From contig CP054185.1 of NCBI GenBank assembly GCA_015180985.1, positions 682,001 to 746,000 on the forward strand: DNA of 64,000 bases, written 5' to 3'. Source of the stretch: Flammeovirgaceae bacterium (GTDB lineage: Bacteria; Bacteroidota; Bacteroidia; Cytophagales; Cyclobacteriaceae). Below are positions 51,428 to 61,450 of the stretch, in pieces. The stretch's first letter is position 1. The number at the start of each line of letters is the position of its first letter. Below the pieces are notes generated by a model that saw only the letters and a list, made by a program, of their open reading frames with translations, had not been told where the DNA came from and searched no databases. The position numbers were made by a program, and so were the translations under genes.

Positions 51428-54277
51428 TCAGGTTAATTCAGGTTTTAAAAAACGCCCGGTGTAACTGGCCGGGTTTTGCGAAACCTCCTCCGGTGTCCCT
51501 GACGCCACAATGCGTCCGCCCTTTTCACCGCCTTCGGGGCCAAGGTCTATTATATAATCGGCTGATTTGATTACATCCATATTATGCTCAATAACCAGCA
51601 CGGTATTTCCTTTATCAACCAGTTTTTGCAATACATCCAACAGGTGCGAAATATCCTGGAAGTGCAAACCGGTCGTGGGTTCGTCTAAAATGTACAGTGT
51701 TTTGCCGGTGTCGCGCTTGGATAGTTCTGTTGCCAGTTTAACCCGCTGGGCTTCTCCTCCCGATAAGGTGGTGGCATGCTGACCTAGGGATATGTATTCG
51801 AGACCTACTTCGCCAAGGGTTTGGATCTTGCGCAGGATTTTCGGCTGGTTTTCAAAAAACGGTATGGCTTCTTCCACCGTCATGTCGAGTACACCGCTGA
51901 TGGACTTTCCCTTAAACCGCACTTCCAGCGTTTCGCGGTTGTAACGTTTGCCTTTACAGGTCTCGCAATGCACGTACACATCGGGCAGAAATTCCATTTC
52001 AATTAACCGGAGGCCGGCACCTTCGCATGTTTCGCAACGGCCACCTTTAACATTAAAGGAAAACCGACCGGGTTTGTAGCCCCTGATTTTTGCTTCGGGC
52101 AACTGTGCGAATAAATCGCGGATGTCGGTGAACACGCCCGTATAGGTTGCCGGATTTGAGCGTGGTGTTCGGCCAATAGGCGATTGATCAACTTCTATTA
52201 CCTTATCAATGAACTCAAGTCCCTCAATTTTTTTATAAGCAAGCGGCTCGGTACGTGAATTAAACAAGTGTTTGTTTAAAATCGGAAACAGGGTTTCATG
52301 AATCAATGTTGATTTACCGCTGCCGGAAACCCCCGTGATGCAGGTAAATGTTCCCAGCGGAAGATTAAGGGTAACCTTTTTAAGGTTATTGCCTGAAGCT
52401 TCATTCAGCACCAATTTTTTTCCATTGCCTTTGCGTCTTTCCCTCCGGTAATCAATGCAAATTTCCCCTTTTAAATACTTCGCGGTAGTACTGGCGCTCT
52501 TTAAAAAAGAAACCGGATCGCCTTCAGCTACAACCTGGCCGCCATGCCGGCCGGCACCCGGACCGATATCAATAATATAGTCCGCTTCCATCATCATTTC
52601 CTTATCGTGCTCAACTACTACTACGGTATTACCCAGGTCGCGCAGGTCTTTCAGCGCCTTAATCAGCTTAACATTATCGCGGGCATGCAGGCCGATACTG
52701 GGTTCGTCCAGTATGTACATCACACCCACCAGTTGCGTGCCGATTTGTGTAGCCAGCCTGATGCGCTGCGCTTCACCACCACTGAGGGTGCGCAGCGGCC
52801 GGTTAAGGTGCAGGTAATCAAGGCCCACATCCAATAAAAAGCCGATGCGTTTTTTGATCTCTTTTAAGATCTCGGCAGCAATTATTTTTTGTTTGTCGTT
52901 GAGCCGGTTTTCCAACCCGGTGAACCATTGCTTCAGGCTAACGATATCCAGTTCGGCAAGCTCAGCAATATTTTTCCCGTCAATTTTAAAATGAAGCGAC
53001 TCTTTTTTTAATCGCGCACCATTGCAGTCAGGGCAGGTTTTGATTAGGGTAAAGTCCTCCACCCAGCGTTTTACATTTTCGGTTCCTTCATCGCGCTGCT
53101 TTTGGAGAAAATTCACGATGCCTTCAAAACGGGTGTTCCATTCCGTACCGGGGTATTTTACCGAGGGCACGGCCACCGGCACATCATCGCCATATAACAG
53201 AATTTTCAGTACATCCGCTGGTATTTCCTTAATGGGCGTGGTGAGCGAACATTTGTATCGCTTTAGTATGGCTTCAATTTTTTTAAAGATCCAGATGTCG
53301 CGGTACTCGCCCAGCGGCAGTATGCCGCCCCGGCTTATACTCAGCCGTTTATCGGGTATTACCGAGTCTTCGGTAATTTCTTCAATCTGCCCAAGCCCGT
53401 TACACACCGGGCATGCACCATACGGTGAGTTGAATGAGAATGTGTTGGGTGCGGGCTCATCATACGAGAGTCCTGTAACGGGGTCCATCAGAAACCTGGA
53501 GAAGTGGTGTACCTTTCCGGTTTCTTCCAGCACCATAAGTACACCTTTCCCCTCCTTAAGTGCTTTGTTGATGGACTGGCCGATCCGAAATCGTTCCTTC
53601 GCATCGGCCACAATCCTATCAATTACAATCTCAATGTCGTGGATCTTGTACCGGTCAACCTGCATCTTGGCAACAAGCTCTTTAACCTCGCCATCTACGC
53701 GCACTTTGGTGTAACCTTGCTTTCTGATTTGCACAAACAATTCGCGGTAATGGCCTTTTCTTCCTTTAACTACCGGAGCCAGCAGGGTGAGTTTCTTCCC
53801 TTTAAAATTCTGCAACACGGCATCCAGAATCTGATCTTCCGATTGCCGGACCATTCTTTCGCCCGTCAGATACGAAAAGGCCTCGGCCGTGCGCGCATAG
53901 AGCAGGCGCATAAAGTCGTAAATCTCGGTAACAGTACCTACCGTGGAGCGCGGATTGCGGGAGGTGGTTTTTTGTTCGATGGAAATAACCGGGCTTAGGC
54001 CGTTAATTTTATCCACATCGGGCCGCTCCAGGTTGCCGATGAAACTGCGGGCATAGGCCGAAAAACTTTCCATGTACCTGCGCTGCCCTTCGGCATAAAT
54101 GGTATCGAACGCCAGCGATGATTTGCCGCTGCCGCTGATGCCCGTTACCACTACCAGTTTGTTTCGCGGGAAGGTTACCGAAATATTTTTAAGGTTGTGC
54201 TCGCGGGCTCCGATTACCTCAACCTGTTCGAAACCGGCTGTCTCAACTTGTTCCTTCTTTGCTGCAGGGGTGGCCAT
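51428..54277 (-). CDS. uvrA: UvrABC excinuclease subunit A
   Basis: Protein of 949 residues, full length. Two ABC ATPase modules: Walker [10 protein letters not shown] and GVSGSGKST, two ABC signatures of the LSGGEAQR type, and Walker B ILDEP in each. Zinc-binding Cys pairs are in [17 protein letters not shown] and CETCEGAG...CETCKG. The protein scans DNA for damage with UvrB. A promoter-like CACCTTTG (one base off) lies 11 bases before the ATG. Located about 11 kb from uvrC on the opposite strand. Confidence 0.97.
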   Translation of the reverse strand: MATPAAKKEQVETAGFEQVEVIGAREHNLKNISVTFPRNKLVVVTGISGSGKSSLAFDTIYAEGQRRYMESFSAYARSFIGNLERPDVDKINGLSPVISIEQKTTSRNPRSTVGTVTEIYDFMRLLYARTAEAFSYLTGERMVRQSEDQILDAVLQNFKGKKLTLLAPVVKGRKGHYRELFVQIRKQGYTKVRVDGEVKELVAKMQVDRYKIHDIEIVIDRIVADAKERFRIGQSINKALKEGKGVLMVLEETGKVHHFSRFLMDPVTGLSYDEPAPNTFSFNSPYGACPVCNGLGQIEEITEDSVIPDKRLSISRGGILPLGEYRDIWIFKKIEAILKRYKCSLTTPIKEIPADVLKILLYGDDVPVAVPSVKYPGTEWNTRFEGIVNFLQKQRDEGTENVKRWVEDFTLIKTCPDCNGARLKKESLHFKIDGKNIAELAELDIVSLKQWFTGLENRLNDKQKIIAAEILKEIKKRIGFLLDVGLDYLHLNRPLRTLSGGEAQRIRLATQIGTQLVGVMYILDEPSIGLHARDNVKLIKALKDLRDLGNTVVVVEHDKEMMMEADYIIDIGPGAGRHGGQVVAEGDPVSFLKSASTTAKYLKGEICIDYRRERRKGNGKKLVLNEASGNNLKKVTLNLPLGTFTCITGVSGSGKSTLIHETLFPILNKHLFNSRTEPLAYKKIEGLEFIDKVIEVDQSPIGRTPRSNPATYTGVFTDIRDLFAQLPEAKIRGYKPGRFSFNVKGGRCETCEGAGLRLIEMEFLPDVYVHCETCKGKRYNRETLEVRFKGKSISGVLDMTVEEAIPFFENQPKILRKIQTLGEVGLEYISLGQHATTLSGGEAQRVKLATELSKRDTGKTLYILDEPTTGLHFQDISHLLDVLQKLVDKGNTVLVIEHNMDVIKSADYIIDLGPEGGEKGGRIVASGTPEEVSQNPASYTGRFLKPELT

Positions 54278-54353
54278 AGCACAAACTACAAAGGTGTGTG
54301 GCTAATTGTTCTCAGGCAACAGAAAAAATAGTTAGGCGCTGCCTGATGCAGCA

Positions 54354-55241
54354 TCAGGGAACATCTTTACCGGTAACTGCTTTGAGCATGGCAAACCAAT
54401 CCTGCCGATCAACTTTAATATGGATGGCACCAGCCCCCTCTTTAACGCGATCAGGATTGGTTGTACCAAGAATGGGGAAAATGTTGGCCGGATGGCGCAG
54501 TAACCAGGCTAACAGCAATTGGCTAACCGTGCAGTTGTAGTTCGAGGCAAAACCTTCCAGTTTCATTTCAATAGTTTCGGCCTGGCCGGATGCGGTGAAA
54601 TACTTGCCTCCCCCCAGGGGCGACCAGGCCAAGGGCGAAACCCGGTGTTTGATTAATGCATCTACTGTGCCATCAACCATCTTAACAGGGTTGAATAATG
54701 AAATCTCAACCTGGTTGGTAACGAGCCGAACGGGAACATATGCCTGAAGCATTTCGAACTGTGCTGCACTGAAATTGGAAACACCAAACCATAGTACTTT
54801 GCCCTGGTCCTTTAGTAACCGGAATGCCTCTGCCACCTCTTCCGGGTGCATTAGTGGATCAGGGCGGTGGATGAGCAGGAGATCAAGCCGATCAGTCGAA
54901 AGATTTTTCAATGAATTCTCAACCGATCGGAGTATATGTTCCTTCGATGTATCGTAATGTTTAACGCGATGCTCCGGGCGTGCAGCCGAAACCAGTTTTA
55001 TGCCGCATTTGGTTATGAGTTCCATGCGGTTGCGTAATGAAGGATTCCCTCTCAGGATTTTTCCGAAGCGTTCTTCATTGGCATAATCGCCATAAATATC
55101 GGCATGGTCGAAGGAAGAGATACCCGCATCGAGGGCCGTGTAAATAAGGCGTTCAATTTCCGTTGTTTCCAACTTCCAGCGCCAGGCCCCGGCAACAATC
55201 CTTGATAAAGCAGGACCTCCGGCTGATAAATCTGCTTTCAT
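54354..55241 (-). CDS. Aldo/keto reductase, YdhF-like
   Basis: Protein of 295 residues from the ATG at 55241; a TTG six codons upstream is less likely. The catalytic tetrad is visible: Asp45 and Tyr50 in FDHADIYG, Lys78 in ELITKCG, and the His in LDLLLIHRPDP. The NADPH-binding end has LAWLLRHPANIFPILGTTNP. Closest in style to E. coli YdhF, whose physiological substrate is unknown. It is convergent with nothing and divergent from gdhA; a TAATTTG-like stretch lies just before its start. Confidence 0.85.
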   Translation of the reverse strand: MKADLSAGGPALSRIVAGAWRWKLETTEIERLIYTALDAGISSFDHADIYGDYANEERFGKILRGNPSLRNRMELITKCGIKLVSAARPEHRVKHYDTSKEHILRSVENSLKNLSTDRLDLLLIHRPDPLMHPEEVAEAFRLLKDQGKVLWFGVSNFSAAQFEMLQAYVPVRLVTNQVEISLFNPVKMVDGTVDALIKHRVSPLAWSPLGGGKYFTASGQAETIEMKLEGFASNYNCTVSQLLLAWLLRHPANIFPILGTTNPDRVKEGAGAIHIKVDRQDWFAMLKAVTGKDVP

Positions 55242-55306
55242 GGTAAGCAAATTAATCAAAGAATCGGTGCCGATATGCCCATCGTTAAAAGGGGTTGGCT
55301 AAAACG

Positions 55307-55336
55307 TTTGCAATCCTGATACTTCTGCTAACTTGG
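55307..55336 (+). promoter_or_regulatory. Promoter of gdhA
   Basis: TTTG at 55307-55310 and TAACTTGG at 55329-55336 with an 18-base spacer. The second element differs from TAnnTTTG at one position. The pair has the right spacing for a primary sigma factor of Bacteroidota and would give a leader of about 12 bases before the ATG at 55354. Confidence 0.45.
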
Positions 55337-55353
55337 CAAAAATTTTCATCGCT

Positions 55354-56706
55354 ATGCAAGCCGATATCCTTGACTTTGTTAAGAAAAGAAATCCGAACGA
55401 ACCTGAATTTATTCAAGCCGCAGAAGAAGTAATCCTGTCGGTTTTACCGGTACTGGAAAAACACCCCGAGTTTCGCAAACTAAAAATACTGGAACGTATG
55501 CTGGAGCCGGAGCGCCTTATCTCCTTCCGAGTAACGTGGCTGGATGATAAAGGTGAAGTGCAACTGAACCGCGGGTACCGCGTACAAATGAACAGCGCCA
55601 TCGGGCCGTATAAAGGCGGACTTCGTTTTCATCCTTCCGTTACGCCCAGTGTGCTCAAGTTTTTAGCTTTCGAACAGATTTTTAAAAACGCACTCACCGG
55701 CATTCCGATGGGTGGCGGCAAAGGCGGCTCGGATTTCGATCCGAAAGGAAAGAGCGAAAATGAAATTATGAAATTCTGCCAGGCCTTTATGAGCGAGCTT
55801 ACCCGCCACATCGGGCATCGGCTGGATGTGCCTGCAGGCGATATTGGTGTGGGTGGCCGCGAAGTGGGCTACATGTTTGGCGCTTACAAGAAAATCAAAA
55901 ATGAATTTACCGGTGTGTTCACCGGCAAGGGCATCGGCTGGGGCGGCAGTCTCATCCGTACGGAAGCAACCGGTTACGGCCTGATTTACTTTGCCGAAAA
56001 CATGCTGCACACGAAAAACGAATCCATCAAAGGAAAAACCTGTTTGGTATCAGGTTCTGGTAACGTAGCACAATACGCCATCGAAAAAATAATTCAACTC
56101 GGAGGCAAACCCGTTACTGCCTCCGACTCCGATGGGTTCATCTACGATGCTGAAGGCATAACACTGGCCAAACTGGAGTTCATCAAGGATCTGAAAAACA
56201 ACAGGCGCGGCCGCATTAAAGAATATGCTGAAAAATATAAAGGCGTTGTTTATACACCCATTGATGCCAAAGCCAACAGTAATCCGCTTTGGAGCATTAA
56301 AGCGGATTGTGCATTTCCGTGCGCTACCCAAAATGAGGTAAACGGCAACGATGCCAAAAACCTGGTAAAGAACGGAGTTAAACTGGTTGGCGAAGGGGCC
56401 AACATGCCCGTGACCATCGAAGGCATCAACGTGCTGATTGATAATGGCATTATGTATTCACCCGGCAAAGCAAGTAATGCGGGTGGTGTGGCTACTTCCG
56501 GGTTGGAGATGACCCAAAACTACATGGGCAGCAACTGGACGCGCGAAGAAGTAGATGCCAGACTGCAGGGCATTATGAAAAACATTCACGATACCTGCCT
56601 GGCCGCAGCCAACGAGTACGGCAAGCCGGGCAATTATATGGTGGGTGCTAACATTGCCGGTTTCTTAAAAGTGGCCAATGCCATGAAGGCGCAAGGCGTG
56701 CTGTAA
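55354..56706 (+). CDS. gdhA: NADP-type glutamate dehydrogenase
   Basis: Protein of 450 residues from the ATG at 55354. It interconverts 2-oxoglutarate plus ammonia and glutamate. The active-site stretch is MGGGKGGSDFDPKGK, with GPYKGGLRFHPSV before it and the nucleotide-binding GSGNVAQYA later. Length and the N-terminal helical region match the hexameric class I bacterial enzymes, mostly NADP-linked and biosynthetic. Followed by a strong terminator. Confidence 0.95.
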   Translation: MQADILDFVKKRNPNEPEFIQAAEEVILSVLPVLEKHPEFRKLKILERMLEPERLISFRVTWLDDKGEVQLNRGYRVQMNSAIGPYKGGLRFHPSVTPSVLKFLAFEQIFKNALTGIPMGGGKGGSDFDPKGKSENEIMKFCQAFMSELTRHIGHRLDVPAGDIGVGGREVGYMFGAYKKIKNEFTGVFTGKGIGWGGSLIRTEATGYGLIYFAENMLHTKNESIKGKTCLVSGSGNVAQYAIEKIIQLGGKPVTASDSDGFIYDAEGITLAKLEFIKDLKNNRRGRIKEYAEKYKGVVYTPIDAKANSNPLWSIKADCAFPCATQNEVNGNDAKNLVKNGVKLVGEGANMPVTIEGINVLIDNGIMYSPGKASNAGGVATSGLEMTQNYMGSNWTREEVDARLQGIMKNIHDTCLAAANEYGKPGNYMVGANIAGFLKVANAMKAQGVL

Positions 56707-56728
56707 CTTGCCGGAAAAATTCCCATTA

Positions 56729-56755
56729 AAAAGTCCGTACGTTGTGCGGACTTTT
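56729..56755 (+). terminator. Rho-independent terminator of gdhA
   Basis: AAAAGTCCGTAC and GTGCGGACTTTT pair (one G-T wobble) around a GTT loop, ending in a T-rich run. It begins about 23 bases after the gdhA stop. Confidence 0.8.
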
Positions 56756-56798
56756 ATATTTATAAGATTCTGCCCTTTTACCAATCAATCAGTACATT

Positions 56799-57119
56799 AT
56801 GCTGGTAACCACAACAAACAATATTGAAGGCAAAAAGATAACGCAATACTATGGCCTGGTTTCGGGTGAGACCATTATCGGAGCTAACCTGGTAAAGGAT
56901 TTCTTTGCCGGCATTACCGATATTGTTGGCGGCCGCTCGGGCGCTTACGAACGCGTGTTGAAAGAAGCTAAAGAGAGTGCGCTGGCCGAAATGGTACAAC
57001 AGGCACAGGCCAAAGGTGCCAATGCGGTAATCGGGGTTGACCTGGATTACGAAACGGTTGGATCCGGCTCCAGCATGCTGATGGTTACCGCCTGCGGTAC
57101 GGCCGTACGGTTTGAATAG
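56799..57119 (+). CDS. YbjQ/UPF0145 family protein
   Basis: Protein of 106 residues. [25 protein letters not shown] at the start, the [17 protein letters not shown] turn and [18 protein letters not shown] are the signature of the YbjQ family (heavy-metal-binding-like domain, pentameric in known structures). The molecular role is not established. A TATATTTA stretch about 40 bases upstream may be its promoter. It ends four bases from the convergent lipoprotein gene. Confidence 0.88.
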   Translation: MLVTTTNNIEGKKITQYYGLVSGETIIGANLVKDFFAGITDIVGGRSGAYERVLKEAKESALAEMVQQAQAKGANAVIGVDLDYETVGSGSSMLMVTACGTAVRFE

Positions 57120-57122
57120 TAA

Positions 57123-58046
57123 TTAATTCTTTCTGCGATAAAAAACCAGGTGCGGTATGTGGCCGTCAACTTCCTCGCTTAAGGTGTAATACCCATTACC
57201 CTTAATGCTGAATGTGATCCCCTCACCGCGTGCCTCGGGTGCGTATGGAAGCACTTCGGGTGTTCGCTTTAGAGCATCCGCAATTGTTTCGTTCGGATTG
57301 CGCTTCCAGTAATAAACCGAGCTGTAGTCTTTAATCAGAATTTCGGAACCATCAGGCGAAATATCCCCGCCCACAACCTGGTTGAAGTACCGCGGATGGT
57401 AGCCCTTCACCTCGCCCAGCCGGTTAAAGTCAAGTTCAGGTGCCGCCAATTCGGCAGTAATAACCTCCGTTGTTGATTGCGGAAAAGGCAGGCGGTACAG
57501 GTTTACGCGCTTTTCGCGTTTTGAAAGGATGTACAAATCGCGCGTACGCGGATCAATCAATACTGTTTCTGCATCACGGTTGCCATCGGGGTAAATAAAT
57601 TTTATCGAATCGATCTGTGTGAGGGTAGTATCGGATCCTTTAAAAACAGGTTCCTCAATCCGGTATATGTATTTGAATTCATACCGCGCATCGTTATCTC
57701 CGATTTCACCAATATAAACACAGGTTTTTGTGGAGTCCGGCCCAGGTCCTACAGCCATATCTTCCCAGTCGCGGTTTTTTATGCCAGCCAGATTTACGAC
57801 CATCATGGTCCGTCCCAGTGAGTCAATCAAAAAAATGCGCGCCTTGTCGCCACTGTCGTTGTGCGTCCACAACATACCGGGGTTAACGGTGCTGGCCGCG
57901 ATACCCGAAGCTTCATTGATGGCCCTGTCGGCCAGTTGACCCAGGCTGACACCCGGTTCAAAAAGTTGTTCATTAATCGGGGTGGCTGGTGGGGTGCTGC
58001 AACTCCCAAGCAAAACAACCGGCAAAAGAATAGCTGGTAATCTCAT
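57123..58046 (-). CDS. Lipoprotein with beta-propeller-like repeats
   Basis: Protein of 307 residues. Lipobox LLGSC gives lipidation at Cys16. The body has blade-like strands with D-rich turns (NDSGDKARIFLIDSLGR, EIGDNDARYEFKYIYRIEE, IDPRTRDLYILSKREKRVNLYRL, GDISPDGSEILIKDYSSVYYW). That pattern suggests a beta propeller, perhaps of the phytase/SdiA-regulated kind, but no catalytic motif was recognised. Function unknown. It is divergent from the pseudouridine synthase gene. Confidence 0.72.
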   Translation of the reverse strand: MRLPAILLPVVLLGSCSTPPATPINEQLFEPGVSLGQLADRAINEASGIAASTVNPGMLWTHNDSGDKARIFLIDSLGRTMMVVNLAGIKNRDWEDMAVGPGPDSTKTCVYIGEIGDNDARYEFKYIYRIEEPVFKGSDTTLTQIDSIKFIYPDGNRDAETVLIDPRTRDLYILSKREKRVNLYRLPFPQSTTEVITAELAAPELDFNRLGEVKGYHPRYFNQVVGGDISPDGSEILIKDYSSVYYWKRNPNETIADALKRTPEVLPYAPEARGEGITFSIKGNGYYTLSEEVDGHIPHLVFYRRKN

Positions 58047-58132
58047 CCGTTTAAAAAATGCGATGCGAATATAACCACGATGTCGTCCAAGTCAAGCCGG
58101 AATCAGTATGACCGGGTTACGATCTATTTTGG

Positions 58133-58140
58133 TAGGTTTG
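58133..58140 (+). promoter_or_regulatory. TAnnTTTG promoter element next to the RluD start (TAGGTTTG)
   Basis: Exact -7 element ending five bases before the ATG at 58146. If used, the mRNA would start at or beside the start codon. It also argues against the longer reading frame that begins at 58080. Confidence 0.45.
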
Positions 58141-58145
58141 CAGCC

Positions 58146-59180
58146 ATGCTGAATGATGACCTTCAACCGGATGAAAATGAAGACGAACTCTTGTTCGAGC
58201 ACCACCGCATAGTGGCCGATCCGGGTCAAAGTTTGTTGCGCATTGACAAATTTCTGAACGACCGGCTGCCCAACATTACGCGCACCAAAATCCAGAAGGG
58301 CATTGACGAAGGCTTTGTTACTGTTAACGGCAAACCGGTAAAGTCAAACTACAAAGTACATCCCAGCGATGTGATCGTGATTTCTTTGCCCGAACCCCCG
58401 CGCGATACGGACATCACTCCTGAAAACATTCCGCTAAACATAGTATTTGAAGACGACCATCTGCTGGTAATTAACAAACCGGCCGGCATGGTAGTGCACC
58501 CCGCCTACCAGAACTGGAGCGGAACATTAGTAAATGCACTGGCCTATCATTTCAAAAACCTGCCGCAGCTTCCGGGGAACGAAGGAAAGCCCGGCCTGGT
58601 TCACCGCATCGACAAAGATACTTCGGGCTTGCTGGTCATTGCCAAGTCGGAGCCGGTGATGACGGCACTGGCCAAACAGTTTTTTGATCACACCATCGAA
58701 CGCACGTACCGGGCGCTGGTGTGGGGTGAGCCTAATCCCGCGGAAGGAACTATTGCAGTAAACGTAGGCCGCAGCCTCAAAGACAGGCGGGTGATTGCCG
58801 CTTTCCCGGAAGGCGACTTTGGTAAACACGCTGTTACCCACTATAAAACACTGAAGCCGCTGCGCTATGTTTCGCTGGTTGAATGCCGGTTGGAAACCGG
58901 CCGTACCCACCAGATTCGCGCGCACATGAAATACATCGGCCACCCGCTTTTCAATGATGCCACCTATGGCGGTGACCAGGTGGTGAAAGGAACGGTGTTT
59001 ACCAAATACAAACAGTTTGTTCAGAATTGTTTTAAGCTGATGCCGCGCCAGGCCCTGCATGCAAAAACATTAGGCTTTGTTCATCCCGTTACCGGAAAGA
59101 AGATGACCTTCGATTCGGATTTGCCGGACGATTTCAAATCGGTGCTGGAGAAATGGGAAAAGTATGTGCAGCATAACTAA
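58146..59180 (+). CDS. rluD: RluD-type pseudouridine synthase
   Basis: Protein of 344 residues from the ATG at 58146. An S4 domain at the start (RIDKFLNDRLPNITRTKIQKGIDEG) is followed by the synthase domain with the catalytic Asp in LVHRIDKDTSGLLVIAKS and the conserved ECRLETGRTHQIRAHM. RluD makes the pseudouridines of helix 69 in 23S rRNA. The S4 domain plus length point to RluD rather than RluC or TruC, though RluA-family subgroup assignment by eye is uncertain. Followed by a 535-bp stretch without genes. Confidence 0.88.
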   Translation: MLNDDLQPDENEDELLFEHHRIVADPGQSLLRIDKFLNDRLPNITRTKIQKGIDEGFVTVNGKPVKSNYKVHPSDVIVISLPEPPRDTDITPENIPLNIVFEDDHLLVINKPAGMVVHPAYQNWSGTLVNALAYHFKNLPQLPGNEGKPGLVHRIDKDTSGLLVIAKSEPVMTALAKQFFDHTIERTYRALVWGEPNPAEGTIAVNVGRSLKDRRVIAAFPEGDFGKHAVTHYKTLKPLRYVSLVECRLETGRTHQIRAHMKYIGHPLFNDATYGGDQVVKGTVFTKYKQFVQNCFKLMPRQALHAKTLGFVHPVTGKKMTFDSDLPDDFKSVLEKWEKYVQHN

Positions 59181-59200
59181 ATGATTATCATTAATTCTTT

Positions 59201-59624
59201 TTGTTATTCTGAGCGAAGCGAAGAATCTTTCATTATTGAACAAACTTAAGAGATTCTTCGGTCGTTCCGCCCTCAGAATGGCAAGTCAGGGTTTTGCTAT
59301 GCGGAGTTCGATCCATGATCGGTTAAGCACCTCCGACCAAAACAAGAACTCATTGAAAAAAAGTGTCAGCAGTTTGCCGTAATCACTTCACAAATCATCA
59401 AATAGCTTTTTTTGTTATTCTGAGCGAAGCGAAGAATCTTTCATTACTGAATAAACCAAAAGATTCTTCCCTCAGAATAGTACGTTAGGAATTCTTCTGT
59501 TTGTAGATCGTTCCATAACTGATTAAAGTCAAACAAGGGCCCATTAAGTGCAGCAGATTGGGTGATCACTTTCACAGATCATCAGGTGGTTCCTTTGTTA
59601 TTCTGAGCGGAGCGAAGAATCTTT
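59201..59624. repeat. Degenerate array of three hairpin-headed repeat units
   Basis: A 30-bp core (beginning TTGTTATTCTGAGCG and ending GAAGAATCTTT) occurs at 59201-59230, 59412-59441 and 59595-59624, the third with one change. After each of the first two, a right arm (AGATTCTTC then CTCAGAAT) can fold back on the core; the second is shortened and the third is absent or decayed. The sequence between cores is also alike in units 1 and 2 (for example CAGCAG, ATCACTT and ATCATCA in the same order), so the unit is about 180-210 bp, tandem and diverged. The 59181-59715 stretch holds no gene apart from this array. Confidence 0.8.
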
Positions 59625-59715
59625 AAAAAGACGGAGAGAGATAAGATTCAAAAGAAGTGAAGAATAACCTGCCCGGCACCGGTAAAATGCCAGCGAAAAC
59701 AAAACCCGGCTGGCG

Positions 59716-59919
59716 TCAGGCCCGGGATTTCAGGCTCCGATCCGTTTTCAGCGCCTGCCGAATCTCCTTCATCGCTTCGCGTTTAAAGCGCTTGTACTGC
59801 ATCTCATCGCGTGAAGTTACCAGCATGTTCTTGATGTAGGCCAGCACCTTCTCCGTTTGCGATTGGTCCAATGCATTGAGCGATTCCAGGATCTGCAGCT
59901 TTTGTGTGGCTGTGGTCAT
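59716..59919 (-). CDS. Small antitoxin-like protein, 67 residues
   Basis: Helical, charged protein: QKLQILESLNALDQSQTEKVLAYIKNML is the helix-turn style of small antitoxin-like (DUF2281-type) proteins, and the C-terminus is basic. No toxin-like frame lies next to it on either side, so it may be an orphan. The assignment is by general style only. It lies between the repeat array and the cystathionine gamma-synthase-type gene. Confidence 0.5.
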   Translation of the reverse strand: MTTATQKLQILESLNALDQSQTEKVLAYIKNMLVTSRDEMQYKRFKREAMKEIRQALKTDRSLKSRA

Positions 59920-60100
59920 GGTTGTAGTGGTTGATACTGTAAAGATAACGTTTATGCCTCAAAAAAGTTTGCTGTAACCTATTGATAATGAAAAAGTAAC
60001 GGTCGGTTAACCGACAATCGGAGCCCCAAAAAGCCTTTTCAGCACCAGTAAACCGTTGGCTTAACCGCGTTGTAATATCTACTTCACGTATCTTTAATTC

Positions 60101-61231
60101 ATGAAAAAAACGTTCCAATCCAAAAGCACCCTCAGCGTACATGCCGGCTCACCGGGCGATACCCAATTTGGCGGTTTGGTAACTCCGTTGTTTCCGGCCG
60201 CGGCCTACGATTACCACGGGGGCGTGCGGTACCCGCGCTATTTCAACACGCCCAATCACCGGGCAGCAGCCGAAAAAATAGCTGCGCTTGAAAACACCGA
60301 AGATGCGTTGGTATTCAGCTCGGGCATGGCCGCCATTTTCACGGCTATCATGGCGCAGGTAAAAGCCGGTGATCACCTGGTTTTTCAAAACGACTTGTAT
60401 GGCGGAACGCACCACGCTGTAGTGAACGAACTGAATCGCTATGGCATAGAATACACCATGGTGGATGCAAGTGATTTAAGAAACATCGAAAAGGCTATCC
60501 GCAAAAATACGCGCGCCATTTATGTGGAAACACCCTCCAACCCGTTGCTTAAAATTACCGACCTGGCCGGTGTGGTTCGCATAGCCAGAAAACACAAACT
60601 CACTACCCTTATTGATAACACCTTTGCCTCTCCGGTAAATCAGAATCCGGCCGACCTGGGTATTGATATTGTGCTGCACAGCGGTACCAAGTACATTGGC
60701 GGCCACAGCGACCTGATGTGCGGAGTGGTGGCTGCATCAAAAAAGTTTATTGATCCCATCAAACAAAGCGCCCTGCACTTTGGCGGCAATGCCGATGCCA
60801 ACACCTGCTGGCTGGTGGAGCGCAGTTTAAAAACCATTGTGCTGCGCGTGCGCCAGCAAAATGAAAATGCCATGCAACTGGCCGAATGGCTGAGCGCCAA
60901 TAAAAAAATTGCCAGGGTCTTCTATCCGGGATTAAAGAAGCACCCCGGTCATGCCATTGCCGGAAAGCAGATGCCCGGAGGCTTTGGCGGCATGCTTTCG
61001 TTTGAAGTGAAAGGTGATGCCGATAAATTTATTTCAAAACTAGAATTGATAAAACCCGCGGTTAGTTTAGGCGGGGTTGAATCATCCATTAACCAGCCGC
61101 ACAAAACATCGCACGCCAAACTCACACCGGCCGAGCGGAAGAAAGTGGGTATTTCTGATAAGCTGGTGCGGCTCTCAGTTGGGATTGAGGATGTGGAGGA
61201 TATTGTTAGGGATATAAACTCGGCTATTTAA
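60101..61231 (+). CDS. Trans-sulfuration PLP enzyme (cystathionine gamma-synthase/beta-lyase type)
   Basis: Protein of 376 residues. The class I trans-sulfuration fold has YPRYFNTPNHRAAAEKIAALE, VFSSGMAAIFTAIMA, FQNDLYGGTHH, IDNTFASPVNQNP and the Schiff-base Lys197 in VLHSGTKYIGGHSD. Members act on homoserine esters, cystathionine or methionine; gamma-synthase, beta-lyase and gamma-lyase are hard to separate by eye, so metB or metC is not assigned. A TATCTTTA element ends four bases before the ATG, with TTG 16 bases upstream of it. The toxin-antitoxin pair follows. Confidence 0.87.
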   Translation: MKKTFQSKSTLSVHAGSPGDTQFGGLVTPLFPAAAYDYHGGVRYPRYFNTPNHRAAAEKIAALENTEDALVFSSGMAAIFTAIMAQVKAGDHLVFQNDLYGGTHHAVVNELNRYGIEYTMVDASDLRNIEKAIRKNTRAIYVETPSNPLLKITDLAGVVRIARKHKLTTLIDNTFASPVNQNPADLGIDIVLHSGTKYIGGHSDLMCGVVAASKKFIDPIKQSALHFGGNADANTCWLVERSLKTIVLRVRQQNENAMQLAEWLSANKKIARVFYPGLKKHPGHAIAGKQMPGGFGGMLSFEVKGDADKFISKLELIKPAVSLGGVESSINQPHKTSHAKLTPAERKKVGISDKLVRLSVGIEDVEDIVRDINSAI

Positions 61232-61276
61232 TTAATCAGTTTTTTGAAAAAGCTTAACTTGGTATAAAATTGAACT

Positions 61277-61450
61277 ATGAAAAAGGAAAAGGCATTGGAG
61301 GCTGTCAATGAGTTGCCGCAAGAATTTGACCTGGAAGATCTAATTGAAAAACTTGTTTTTATGGAGAAAGTTGAAGAAGGGTTAAAACAACTTGAGGATG
61401 GAAAAACGGTGGATCAAGCAAAGGTTAAGGAAATGGTAAAGAAATGGTGA
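61277..61450 (+). CDS. Antitoxin of a ParE-type toxin-antitoxin pair, 57 residues
   Basis: ATG 61277 to TGA 61448-61450. Acidic and helical: KALEAVNELPQEFDLEDLIEKL, then EKVEEGLKQLEDGKTVDQ and a basic end VKEMVKKW. This is the usual build of small antitoxins of RelE/ParE systems, where the C-terminal end wraps the toxin. Its last codons overlap the toxin gene by seven bases. A TAACTTGG element lies about 15 bases before the start, fitting its own promoter. Confidence 0.75.
   Translation: MKKEKALEAVNELPQEFDLEDLIEKLVFMEKVEEGLKQLEDGKTVDQAKVKEMVKKW

Noticed and set aside
53022-53714. A plus-strand frame of 230 codons within uvrA
   Set aside because: It is antisense to conserved UvrA sequence, low in complexity (serine-rich) and has no family features.
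59201-59624. CRISPR array
   Set aside because: Only three repeats, units of 180-210 bp, diverged, and with fold-back arms; no cas genes.
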